A stretch of 64,000 nt of DNA, from NCBI RefSeq assembly GCF_900155965.1, contig NZ_FTMG01000001.1, forward strand, positions 923,422 to 987,421, written 5' to 3'. The notes beneath the pieces were generated by a model. The model was not told the DNA's origin and did no database searches. It worked only from the letters and a program-made list of their open reading frames with translations. This document shows positions 1 to 7,544 of this stretch, one piece after another. Position numbers and translations under genes: made by a program. Every line of letters begins with the position of its first letter. The first letter of the stretch is position 1. Source of the DNA: Mucilaginibacter lappiensis (GTDB lineage: Bacteria; Bacteroidota; Bacteroidia; Sphingobacteriales; Sphingobacteriaceae).

Positions 1-1179
1 ATATTCGCGGCAGCCTCAGTTAACGGGCAAATATATGACTCCGGGGCGGCGATAACTTATGTAAACCAAACCGGCCGGTGGAACCTCGGCTTCGGTATAT
101 CGCATATCCCTTACCAGTTTGGTGTACAATCACAAACTTTCCCAACAAAAACTGTGAGTGGCAAAAATGAGACTGTTCTCTCAAATAATATCGATATCAT
201 ACGCAATTTTGAAGATGCTGCCAGGGTATTTACCTCCTACCCTATTTCCAAAACTACGCGTTTTGAGGTTGGAGCCGGCGCCTCGTATAACTCCTACCGG
301 GTTGATCGCTACGCCGATTACTATGCATTGGATACTACTGTAAATGCTGATAAAAGCAAAACCATCACCCAGAACTACTTAACATCTGACAAGAAAAAGA
401 TAGCTAACGATGATGAAAGCAAGCTCATTGGTACCAGCTTAAAATCATACTCGCTTTTCAACGTATCAACAGCTTTAGTTGGCGACAATTCGTTCTTTGG
501 TGTTACCTCGCCACTCAATGGATTCAGGTACCGCCTGGAAGCCGAATACAATTTTGGCACCTACCATTTCTTTGCACCAACTATCGATCTTCGAAAATAT
601 GTACGGGTTGAACCTGTTACCTTTGCAGCCCGCTTTTACGGTTACGGACGTTTTGGTGGCGATGCCACCGGACTGTATCCTTTGTACGTGGGTTACCCGT
701 TTTACATACGTGGTTACGAAGGACAAACTTTTTACAATAATGGCAAAGCGGGCACCAATGGCTTCAGTATTGATCAGTTATCGGGCAGCCGCATCGCAGT
801 ATTTAACTTCGAGGTACGTTTGCCTTTTACCGGTCCGGAGAAGTTGGCCCAGATCAAATCAAAGTTCCTGTTTACCGATCTTAACTTATTTTTCGATGCT
901 GGTTTAGCATGGAACGCCGGCGATCATATTTATTTCCAGAAAAACCCACCTGTAATTGGTGAAAAACCTGTGCTTAATGACGATGGTACACCTTCCATAG
1001 TAAACGGACAACCGGTTACCCAGCCGGTATACGGCAGGGTTCCGGCACTAAGCGCAGGTATATCATTAAGGATCAACATATTTGGAGCCTTTGTATTGGA
1101 GCCTTACCTGGCCGTTCCGTTTAACCGTACCGATGTTAAAAAACCATTATTTGGTTTAGGATTTACGCCTGGCTGGTAA
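1..1179 (+). CDS. Outer-membrane beta-barrel protein, C-terminal part (5' truncated)
   Basis: The frame is open from base 1 to the stop at 1177-1179, so the true start lies left of the window; the GTG at 154 is only an internal codon. The visible part (about 392 codons) alternates polar and aromatic/hydrophobic residues as in outer-membrane strands, with a GYPFYIRGYE segment, a FNFEVRLPF strand, a FFDAGLAW strand and a C-terminal LGFTPGW ending in Trp. This pattern resembles the surface-antigen/Omp85-like barrel that ends many Bacteroidota TolB/WD40-type outer-membrane proteins. The N-terminal domains are not visible, so the exact family is inference. A strong terminator follows at 1212-1236. 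Confidence 0.6.
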   Translation: MFAAASVNGQIYDSGAAITYVNQTGRWNLGFGISHIPYQFGVQSQTFPTKTVSGKNETVLSNNIDIIRNFEDAARVFTSYPISKTTRFEVGAGASYNSYRVDRYADYYALDTTVNADKSKTITQNYLTSDKKKIANDDESKLIGTSLKSYSLFNVSTALVGDNSFFGVTSPLNGFRYRLEAEYNFGTYHFFAPTIDLRKYVRVEPVTFAARFYGYGRFGGDATGLYPLYVGYPFYIRGYEGQTFYNNGKAGTNGFSIDQLSGSRIAVFNFEVRLPFTGPEKLAQIKSKFLFTDLNLFFDAGLAWNAGDHIYFQKNPPVIGEKPVLNDDGTPSIVNGQPVTQPVYGRVPALSAGISLRINIFGAFVLEPYLAVPFNRTDVKKPLFGLGFTPGW

Positions 1180-1211
1180 GATAATGATCATATAAAAGTA
1201 ATAAAAGCAAA

Positions 1212-1236
1212 AGCGGCCCCAAAGCCGCTTTTTTTA
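1212..1236 (+). terminator. Rho-independent terminator after the barrel gene
   Basis: GC-rich stem (AGCGGC / GCCGCT, 1212-1217 with 1224-1229) followed by a T-run. It lies 30-odd bases after the stop at 1179. Confidence 0.8.
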
Positions 1237-1281
1237 TTTAAAACCTAAACGGTTCAAAATAGTTATGAAATAATATCTGTT

Positions 1282-1289
1282 TATATTTG
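1282..1289 (+). promoter_or_regulatory. Bacteroidota -7 box TATATTTG for the fasciclin gene
   Basis: A perfect TAnnTTTG match lies only 9 bases upstream of the ATG at 1299. The transcript would have an extremely short leader or none. Confidence 0.5.
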
Positions 1290-1298
1290 CAGCCTGAA

Positions 1299-1901
1299 AT
1301 GAAAAAAATACTGTTGTTGAGTTTGGCTCTGATGATGTGTAGCTTCGCCGTACTTGCCCAGGCAGCTGATACCGACCCCGTTGGCAATGTGCCGGCACTA
1401 GGTTCGATGAAAAGTACTGCTGGCGACAGCATGCTACCAGCCAATGATATTATACAAAATATAGCCGCCGATAAGGATCTGTCCATATTTTATAAATTTG
1501 TTAATTCGGCTAATTTAGCCGAAACCTATGAAAGCAAAGGCCCCATTACCATATTTGTACCTGCTAACGAAGCATTTGAAAGTTTACCTCCCGGTAAGCT
1601 CGATACACTTTTTAAACCCGCACATGTTTGGGAATTAACCCATATATTGGCATATCACGCTATCGCAGGGAAATTTAGTACCAAAGAGTTACACAAGCGG
1701 ATCAATAAACATAAAGGCTCAACCACTTTAACTACCATTAGCGGAGGTAAACTCATTGCTAAAACTGACGGTGATAACAATATTATATTGGAGGATGAAA
1801 CAGGTGGCCAATGTATCATTAGCCGGTCTGATATTGCACAAAGCAACGGTGTAGTGCATATCATCAGCAAAGTATTGCTGCCCAAAGCAAAGGCTGTATA
1901 A
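1299..1901 (+). CDS. Fasciclin (FAS1) domain protein, exported
   Basis: About 200 residues. The ATG at 1299 is preferred over an in-frame TTG at 1287 because it starts a clean signal peptide (MKK, hydrophobic core, then AQA). After about 45 residues comes one FAS1 domain: TIFVPANEAFESLP is the H1 region and NGVVHIISKVLLP is the H2 region at the C terminus. FAS1 domains mediate adhesion or protein-protein contacts at the cell surface; the specific role here is unknown. It stands alone, with its own promoter box at 1282-1289 and a terminator just upstream. Length is typical of bacterial single-domain fasciclin proteins. Confidence 0.9.
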   Translation: MKKILLLSLALMMCSFAVLAQAADTDPVGNVPALGSMKSTAGDSMLPANDIIQNIAADKDLSIFYKFVNSANLAETYESKGPITIFVPANEAFESLPPGKLDTLFKPAHVWELTHILAYHAIAGKFSTKELHKRINKHKGSTTLTTISGGKLIAKTDGDNNIILEDETGGQCIISRSDIAQSNGVVHIISKVLLPKAKAV

Positions 1902-2054
1902 TAATACAAGTAGGTGACAATCTGTCTAAAACAACACTACGTATTTAAGATATAATAAATTGTAAGGTTTAGTTGCTATTGGCGACTAAGCATACAAAAG
2001 CACAGGTGGGCTTAATAACTCATCGTGTTATTTATATTGACTAAATACCTCAAA

Positions 2055-2531
2055 ATGAAAAGATCGATTTTAGTAATAGCGATATTATTTGTTGTAACCG
2101 CATTCGGCTGCCAGAACAGCAGTGGGCAGGATGCCAAAAGAAAGCTGAGCAAACCGGCAGAAGAGTGGAAAAAAACATTAACGCCCAACCAATACCATAT
2201 TATGGTTGAGAGTGGAACAGAACCGCCTTATAAAAACGACTACTGGAACAACCACCAAAAGGGTGTTTATGTAAGTGCCGCTACCGGCGAAGTATTATTT
2301 AGCTCCGACGATAAATTTGACAGCGGTACAGGCTGGCCAAGCTTTGTTAAACCCGTCGACTCCAAAAAAGTGACCATTGTGCATGATGACAGCTATGGCA
2401 TGAGCCGCGATGAGGTCATTGAAAAAAGTACCGGTTTACACCTGGGTCATGTTTTTGATGATGGCCCCGCCAACCGCGGAGGCAAAAGATATTGTATGAA
2501 CTCAGGCGCTTTAAAATTTATTAAAAAGTAA
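2055..2531 (+). CDS. msrB: Peptide-methionine (R)-S-oxide reductase MsrB, lipoprotein, zinc-less form
   Basis: 158 residues from the ATG at 2055; an upstream in-frame GTG at 2025 would spoil the signal peptide. MsrB reduces methionine-R-sulfoxide in proteins. The N terminus is a lipoprotein signal ending in AFGC (Cys19), so it should act in the periplasm. Family motifs are GTGWPSF, GHVFDDGP and RYCMNSGALKF; the catalytic Cys147 is in the last. The two CxxC pairs that bind zinc in many MsrBs are absent (YVSAATG and EKSTGLHLG occupy those places), and Thr replaces the resolving Cys in the SGCGWPSF position. Its 3' end overlaps the opposite-strand gene by 11 bases (2521-2531). Confidence 0.93.
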   Translation: MKRSILVIAILFVVTAFGCQNSSGQDAKRKLSKPAEEWKKTLTPNQYHIMVESGTEPPYKNDYWNNHQKGVYVSAATGEVLFSSDDKFDSGTGWPSFVKPVDSKKVTIVHDDSYGMSRDEVIEKSTGLHLGHVFDDGPANRGGKRYCMNSGALKFIKK

Positions 2532-2877
2532 CCGCCCGGCGATTAGCATTTACAGATGGGCGCAATTGCGGGCGTACCCGTAAACCACTTTCATATTTTA
2601 AACCAATGGTCAGATCTACCCAGTCAGGATTAACAGGTCTGATCATTTTTTCTTTTTGCGGGCGTGTGTAGGTGCTTACTACTTTAAAACGTTCCATAGC
2701 CTGCTCTTCGGTGTTAATCTCTTCAAAATAAACCAAACGGTTAAGCTGCTGCGCGCTGTCGAAAAACAAAGTGGGCATATCGCTATAAAATTGCAGTGTT
2801 TTTACAAGATCTGAGCATAAACCCACGTGAAGATTTTTCCTGTTTCTGTCGGTGATGATATATACAAAACGTTTCAT
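2521..2877 (-). CDS. GIY-YIG-like nuclease-fold protein
   Basis: About 118 residues from the ATG at 2877, the start that puts the domain motif at the N terminus. The segment KRFVYIITDRNRKNLHVGL matches the GIY-YIG pattern of YVYILTN...LYIGVT in small UvrC-like proteins, followed by the usual VYFE and MERFK helix region. The second motif is VGL rather than YIG, so catalytic ability is uncertain. Small solitary GIY-YIG proteins are common in Bacteroidota and their role is mostly unknown. It converges on and overlaps msrB. Confidence 0.7.
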   Translation of the reverse strand: MKRFVYIITDRNRKNLHVGLCSDLVKTLQFYSDMPTLFFDSAQQLNRLVYFEEINTEEQAMERFKVVSTYTRPQKEKMIRPVNPDWVDLTIGLKYESGLRVRPQLRPSVNANRRAVTF

Positions 2878-2963
2878 TTTATGATAAAAATTTTGGTGAA
2901 CCAATATTTATTACTAACTTTATGAGCATAAAATTACTAATAATTTTAGCAAATGCAAATTTT

Positions 2964-3740
2964 ATGTCAATAATTTCACAAAATATTAAGTTTCTCCGCA
3001 AAAAGAAGGGTTTAACCCAGCAACAATTTGCCGACCAGTTAGGTATAAAACGTTCATTAGTAGGCGCATATGAAGAAGAAAGAGCCGAACCGAAATACGA
3101 ACTACTAAAAACTTTAGCAATATTTTTTGACATTACTATTGATGATTTCATCAATGAGAGCATCGATGAAAAGTGGGCTCCCAAGCCCAAAGGCAATCCT
3201 GCCAACCTGCGCATACTAAGTATCTCTGTTGATAAAGAGGATAACGAAAATATTGAAATGGTACCGCTTAAAGCAAGCGCGGGCTATCTGAATGGCTATG
3301 CCGATCCGGAATATGTATCCCAGTTGCCTAAATTTTATCTACCCATGTTTAAGCAAGGCACCTATCGTGCTTTTGAAATAAAAGGCGACTCGATGCTGCC
3401 TATATTGTCGGGCGATATTATTATAGGCGAATACCTGGAAAACTGGGCTGATATTAAAAGCGGCGAAACTTATGTTGTGATATCCAAAAACGATGGCGTA
3501 GTATATAAACGCGTTGGCAATAAATTTAAAGAAAACAAAAAGCTCAAACTGATATCTGATAATCCCGTTTACGAGCCTTACGAAATAAATGGCGAGGATG
3601 TACTGGAAATATGGAAAGCAAAAGGCTATATCTCCACACAGCTGCCACAACCCACCCCCGAGCCTACCATGGAAAGCCTCACCAGTATGATGGCTCAAAT
3701 GCAGCGCTCCATATCCAATTTACAACAAAGCAACAATTAA
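2964..3740 (+). CDS. XRE-family HTH regulator with LexA-like S24 peptidase domain
   Basis: 258 residues from the ATG at 2964; an earlier in-frame ATG at 2922 would add 14 residues with no domain match. Residues 5-62 are an XRE-type helix-turn-helix (IKFLRKKKGLTQQQFADQLG). The C-terminal half is a LexA/CI-like S24 domain with a possible self-cleavage Ala106-Gly107, catalytic Ser143 in KGDSMLP and Lys182 in VVYKRVG. Such proteins repress genes and self-cleave on RecA activation in LexA and phage repressors. No phage genes are nearby and it is not LexA itself, since its DNA-binding domain is XRE-type. Targets are unknown. Confidence 0.9.
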   Translation: MSIISQNIKFLRKKKGLTQQQFADQLGIKRSLVGAYEEERAEPKYELLKTLAIFFDITIDDFINESIDEKWAPKPKGNPANLRILSISVDKEDNENIEMVPLKASAGYLNGYADPEYVSQLPKFYLPMFKQGTYRAFEIKGDSMLPILSGDIIIGEYLENWADIKSGETYVVISKNDGVVYKRVGNKFKENKKLKLISDNPVYEPYEINGEDVLEIWKAKGYISTQLPQPTPEPTMESLTSMMAQMQRSISNLQQSNN

Positions 3741-3814
3741 GTTACATCGGCTTATTTAAACCTTTACGATATATCTTTATCCTAAGATTATAAAACGTAA
3801 TAAATTAAAAAGCT

Positions 3815-4189
3815 ATGAAAAAATTGTTGTTAATGTGCTGTTTCCTGATCGGGATTTCAGCGGTAAGCCGTGCACAAGGTGGCGGTATGAGAAAAAGTCC
3901 GGAAGACAGGGCTAAAGATCTGCAAACACAGCTAAAGCTTTCTGACGATCAGACCACTAAAGTAACCGCCATATATAAAGAACAGGCTACCAAAATGGAT
4001 AGCGTAAGAACAGCTGCTAATGGCGACAGAGATGCGATGAGAAGCGCTATGGCACCGATGATGAAAGCAACTAATGATAAGATCAAAGCAGTTTTAACTC
4101 CGGAACAAACCACTGCTTATGATGCCTGGATGAAAGAAAGAATGAGCAGAATGAGACAAGGTGGCGGCGGAGGAGGCTCACAGAACTAA
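3815..4189 (+). CDS. Small Spy/CpxP-like periplasmic protein
   Basis: 124 residues with a signal peptide (MKKLLLMCCFLIGISAVSRAQ). The mature part is helical and charged, with two LTxxQ-like stretches: LKLSDDQTTKVTAIYKEQ and AVLTPEQTTAYDAW. That is the Spy/CpxP fold signature of periplasmic chaperone-like stress proteins. It ends in a Gly-rich tail. It stands alone, and a strong terminator follows at 4211-4248. The chaperone function is inferred from the family only. Confidence 0.75.
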   Translation: MKKLLLMCCFLIGISAVSRAQGGGMRKSPEDRAKDLQTQLKLSDDQTTKVTAIYKEQATKMDSVRTAANGDRDAMRSAMAPMMKATNDKIKAVLTPEQTTAYDAWMKERMSRMRQGGGGGGSQN

Positions 4190-4210
4190 CAGTGCTCCGC
4201 TTATAAAAAG

Positions 4211-4248
4211 CAAAGGCTGTCTTTTTACAAGGTAGCCTTTGTTTTTTA
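4211..4248 (+). terminator. Rho-independent terminator
   Basis: Eight-base stem CAAAGGCT / AGCCTTTG (4211-4218 with 4234-4241), then TTTTTT, just after the Spy-like gene. Confidence 0.8.
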
Positions 4249-4428
4249 TGCGTAAACCATGCGGCTTATTTAGGCCAGTTGTTTTCATAGACGATGTTAC
4301 CAATAGCTAACTTGCACTCAGATACCACAAAGTTCAAGGTTATTGGTTTGTTACCAATGATAGATATCCTCGTTATATTGTAACTTTTAACAATTAATAG
4401 TAAGCAAAAAATAATTTGTTTGGTATTT

Positions 4429-4827
4429 TTAGTTTTTGCCCGGCCAGTCATTGATGTGCTCGGCGTCGCCAACTTTAAGTGTCCTGGCCGAAATTACGAA
4501 TCTCATACTCATCGGCACCTCTCCAACTATATTTATTCCTTCATCGTAGGCTATAATGTAGCTGTCTTCAAAAGTAAGTTCCTTCATTTTGGCATCTTCT
4601 TCTGATTTTTTGATCAGCAGGGTACCTTTAAAAGATTTAAACTGGCTGTTTACCATTGTTTCAATAATGGAGGTGTCTTCAGTTGATTCTATCTCAACTT
4701 CAATTTTTCCGCCGTAAACACCCGAGGAAGGGCGTCCTTTAGAATCAACATCGCGGTCAAGCGCGTAAGAACAGGTGAGTACATCATAATCCCTGCCCGA
4801 AAAATTTAATCTTGCTTTGAAAGCCAT
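4429..4827 (-). CDS. tssD: TssD, Hcp-like tube protein of the Bacteroidota type VI secretion system
   Basis: 132 residues from the ATG at 4827; a GTG at 4875 would add a poor N-terminal extension. MAFKARLNFSG, the CSYALDRDVDSKGRPSSGV segment and ESTEDTSIIETMV are typical of the TssD family (subtype iii T6SS), which forms the hexameric inner tube and can carry effectors. No other T6SS gene is in the window, so this is an orphan copy; such extra copies are often found next to effector genes. It diverges from the unknown gene at 5050 across 222 bases. Identity as TssD is confident; pairing with the neighbour is inference. Confidence 0.9.
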   Translation of the reverse strand: MAFKARLNFSGRDYDVLTCSYALDRDVDSKGRPSSGVYGGKIEVEIESTEDTSIIETMVNSQFKSFKGTLLIKKSEEDAKMKELTFEDSYIIAYDEGINIVGEVPMSMRFVISARTLKVGDAEHINDWPGKN

Positions 4828-4979
4828 AAAGTTAAACTTAGGGGTTATTTTAAATAAAGTACCGGCTTTCGGCACTTAACTCCTAAACCACAAATAAAGG
4901 CAAATATTGTTTACGAAAGAATAAAAATATTTATTAAGTTATTTTTATTAACTATTGCTACAATTTAACTAACAATATA

Positions 4980-4987
4980 TATTTTTG
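4980..4987 (+). promoter_or_regulatory. -7 box TATTTTTG upstream of the 5050 gene
   Basis: Perfect TAnnTTTG match about 62 bases before the ATG, with a TTG (4955-4957) about 22 bases further upstream as a candidate -33 element. Confidence 0.5.
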
Positions 4988-5049
4988 CCTACCATCTATT
5001 TAAAAACAACGGTGTTTACGCACTCAATATTAACCAAAATTTAAATCAA

Positions 5050-5607
5050 ATGAAGCTTACCCCCAAAGAAGCTATTGATAAGCTGATAGCCAAAAGCGCT
5101 AATAAATTTGAACATGAAATTTACCTCATTAGAAGAGGCCGATTAGAATATGTACACCATAACAACAACAGCATTCAATTTAAAAGCAACGTACCACCTA
5201 AACAAACCACCGGGAAAGATGTCAACGAGGCAAAACAGTGGTATAGGTGCATGTCGCAAAGTGATTTTTTACACCTGAAAAGAAGAGATGTATTATTAGG
5301 CGGCGAAAGCTATGGAGGTATTGCCACTAACTTTGATTATGCCAGTAGTTATTTTAGCGATACCAACAGCCACATTGTAGAGTTTGAAACCATTGCCGAT
5401 TCTCCATTACTGTATCACACTTTCCTGGGATTAAATACCGGCAAGGGCACCCCGGCGGGCCCTAAAGGCGAAGGAGATGGTGGCACCTTCGGTCTTGGTA
5501 AAACAGGCTACCTGGGCGGCAAAGCCGGAGATAAGTTTAACGAACTTCTGGAACGCACACAAATTACTTGGCGACTGGTAGCCTGCAAGCTCCCGCTTCC
5601 GGCTTAA
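5050..5607 (+). CDS. Unknown protein with ADP-ribosyltransferase-like features, candidate T6SS effector
   Basis: 185 residues, no signal peptide and no membrane segment. Not recognised as a named family. What can be seen: WYRCMS at 64-69 (Arg66), GGIATNFDYASSYF at 89-102, IVEFET at 109-114, a Gly-rich stretch 128-160, and a C-terminal ELLE (165-168) before TWRLVACKLPLP. The order YRxMS, then a Ser/Thr strand with YA..YF, then a late Glu is reminiscent of the R-S-E class of ADP-ribosyltransferase toxins, but the match is by eye. It is divergent from the orphan TssD gene. No immunity gene is evident: bioF follows. The 5' region carries its own promoter box. Confidence 0.45.
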   Translation: MKLTPKEAIDKLIAKSANKFEHEIYLIRRGRLEYVHHNNNSIQFKSNVPPKQTTGKDVNEAKQWYRCMSQSDFLHLKRRDVLLGGESYGGIATNFDYASSYFSDTNSHIVEFETIADSPLLYHTFLGLNTGKGTPAGPKGEGDGGTFGLGKTGYLGGKAGDKFNELLERTQITWRLVACKLPLPA

Positions 5608-5623
5608 ACAAAATTATAAAAGC

Positions 5624-5657
5624 AAAAAAGGGAATGGGTGGTACCCGTTCCTTTTTT
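5624..5657 (+). terminator. Rho-independent terminator
   Basis: Imperfect stem (5624-5638 with 5644-5657; one bulge and one G-U) with a T-run, 16 bases after the stop of the 5050 gene. Confidence 0.7.
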
Positions 5658-5728
5658 GTTATGGATAAAATACAGTTAATCAACTTAAAAAATAAATGAT
5701 TTCACCCTGTGTGTAAACGGTAACTTTT

Positions 5729-5736
5729 TACCTTTG
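5729..5736 (+). promoter_or_regulatory. -7 box TACCTTTG for bioF-bioD
   Basis: Perfect TAnnTTTG match 17 bases before the TTG start of bioF, implying a leader of roughly a dozen bases. Confidence 0.6.
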
Positions 5737-5753
5737 CACAAATCATTTCTATT

Positions 5754-6881
5754 TTGACATCTGCCGAAAAATATATCGAAAGCAAACTCGAAGAACGACG
5801 TTCATCCGGCATTTACCGGATGTTAAAACCAGAAAGTGATCTTATTGATTTTTGTTCGAATGATTACCTCGGCTTTGCGCGATCGATAGTCTTAAAACAC
5901 CATGTTGATGAGGAAGTACAAAATCATCCGCATAGTTTAAATGGATCAACTGGGTCGCGGTTGTTATCTGGCAATTTACAATATGCCGAAGAACTGGAAA
6001 AAACCATTGCTGCTCATCACCAATACCCGGCTGGTCTTCTTTTCAATTCTGGGTATGATGCCAACCTGGGTTTGTTATCATCATTAGCACAACGGGGCGA
6101 TACCATTATTTTAGATGAACTGATCCATGCCTCGGCCATTGATGGTGCCAGGTTAAGCTACGCTAATCGCTATAGCTTTAAACATAACAATACCGAAAGC
6201 CTGGAAGCAAAGCTAAAACTGGCTAAAGGAAATTGTTATGTGGTGATAGAAAGTGTTTACTCCATGGATGGAGATACTCCCCCATTATTGGATATATTAA
6301 ACATCACCGAAAAATATGGCGCGCATTTAATTGTTGACGAGGCCCATGCTGTAGGTTTACATCCTATGGGCCTGGTAACTGAATTTAGTTTGCAAAACAG
6401 GGTATTCGCATCGTTAGTTACATTTGGTAAAGCGCTGGGTGGTCATGGAGCCATTGTATTGGGCAGCGATATATTAAGAGAATACCTGATCAATTTTGCC
6501 CGCCCATTTATTTATACTACCGCCGCTTCTTTTCATCAGCTGGCTTCCATAAAAATGGCTTACAGGCTATTAAATAGTGTAAAAGAGGAAATAATTGATC
6601 TTAGAAACAACATCAAACTGTTTAAAGAACAAATCAACCCGGAAAGCGCGTATCCACTATTAAATAGCAACAGTTCAATTCAATGCATCGTATTCAAGAG
6701 CAACGACAAAGCCCGTGAAATGGCAAACATTTTGCAAAATAAAGGGTTTGATGTTAGAGCTATACTTAGTCCAACTGTTGCAGCCGGAACTGAAAGAATA
6801 CGAATATGCCTGCACTCGTTTAATACCGTCAGTGATATAAACAAACTTGCCACCATTATTAACCAATTTATAAATGCCTGA
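5754..6881 (+). CDS. bioF: 8-amino-7-oxononanoate synthase (BioF)
   Basis: 375 residues. Condenses pimeloyl-thioester with L-alanine to 8-amino-7-oxononanoate, a PLP step of biotin synthesis. Family motifs: IDFCSNDYLGFA (32-43), NGSTGSRLLSG, VDEAHAVG (194-201) and the PLP lysine Lys226 in TFGKALGGHG. The start is a TTG at 5754: there is no ATG upstream before the in-frame stop at 5721, and the next ATG at 5820 would remove the conserved N-terminal helix. It overlaps bioD by 8 bases, so the two are translationally coupled. No bioA, bioB or bioC is in the window. Confidence 0.93.
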   Translation: MTSAEKYIESKLEERRSSGIYRMLKPESDLIDFCSNDYLGFARSIVLKHHVDEEVQNHPHSLNGSTGSRLLSGNLQYAEELEKTIAAHHQYPAGLLFNSGYDANLGLLSSLAQRGDTIILDELIHASAIDGARLSYANRYSFKHNNTESLEAKLKLAKGNCYVVIESVYSMDGDTPPLLDILNITEKYGAHLIVDEAHAVGLHPMGLVTEFSLQNRVFASLVTFGKALGGHGAIVLGSDILREYLINFARPFIYTTAASFHQLASIKMAYRLLNSVKEEIIDLRNNIKLFKEQINPESAYPLLNSNSSIQCIVFKSNDKAREMANILQNKGFDVRAILSPTVAAGTERIRICLHSFNTVSDINKLATIINQFINA

Positions 6882-7491
6882 TAAACAACCTATATTCATT
6901 ACCGGCATAGGCACCGGAGTTGGTAAAACGATTATTTCGGCCATCGTAACAGAAAAACTGAAAGCCGACTATTGGAAACCCATACAATCCGGAGACCTGG
7001 ATAACAGCGACACCTTAAAAGTACAGAGCCTCGTATCAAACAAAACTACCCGTTTCTACCCTGAGGCATATCGTTTAACACAGCCCTTTTCCCCCCACAA
7101 ATCGGCTGCTATTGACAAAATAGTAATGGATATTCAAAGTATCATTCCCCCACAAACAGATAATCAATTGGTTATCGAAGGTGCGGGAGGACTAATGGTA
7201 CCATTGAATGACAATGAATTGATCATTGACCTGATCAAACAATTAAATGCGCAAGTGATATTGGTATCACAAAATTATCTGGGTAGCATTAATCATACCC
7301 TGCTATCTCTTAGCATGCTTAAACAATATGATATACCAGTAATGGGTATTGTATTTAATGGGGATAAGGATATTTACTCGAAAACATTTATCCTTAATTA
7401 CTCAGGAGCAACAGAGCTGGGACATGTACCCTCTTTTGATAACATCAACCCCAAAACAATAATTGAAGGAAGTGCCTACATTACTTTATAA
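6874..7491 (+). CDS. bioD: Dethiobiotin synthetase (BioD)
   Basis: 205 residues. ATP-dependent carboxylation of 7,8-diaminononanoate to dethiobiotin. Motifs: FITGIGTGVGKT P-loop at the N terminus, YWKPIQSG, and EGAGGLMVPL. Slightly shorter than E. coli BioD but complete. Its ATG lies inside the end of bioF; a bidirectional terminator follows directly at 7491-7523. Confidence 0.93.
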   Translation: MPDKQPIFITGIGTGVGKTIISAIVTEKLKADYWKPIQSGDLDNSDTLKVQSLVSNKTTRFYPEAYRLTQPFSPHKSAAIDKIVMDIQSIIPPQTDNQLVIEGAGGLMVPLNDNELIIDLIKQLNAQVILVSQNYLGSINHTLLSLSMLKQYDIPVMGIVFNGDKDIYSKTFILNYSGATELGHVPSFDNINPKTIIEGSAYITL

Positions 7492-7523
7492 AAAAAGGCC
7501 TCTTTTTCAAGAGGCCTTTTTTT
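7491..7523. terminator. Bidirectional terminator between bioD and susD
   Basis: Perfect 12-base inverted repeat (7491-7502 with 7512-7523) with an A-run on one side and a T-run on the other. It can stop both convergent transcripts. Confidence 0.85.
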
Positions 7524-7544
7524 ATAAAGTGTATGTCACGAATA

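Noticed and set aside
2879..3214. Minus-strand frame opposite the HTH of the XRE-S24 gene
   Set aside because: Overlaps a clear HTH domain and has no recognisable features.
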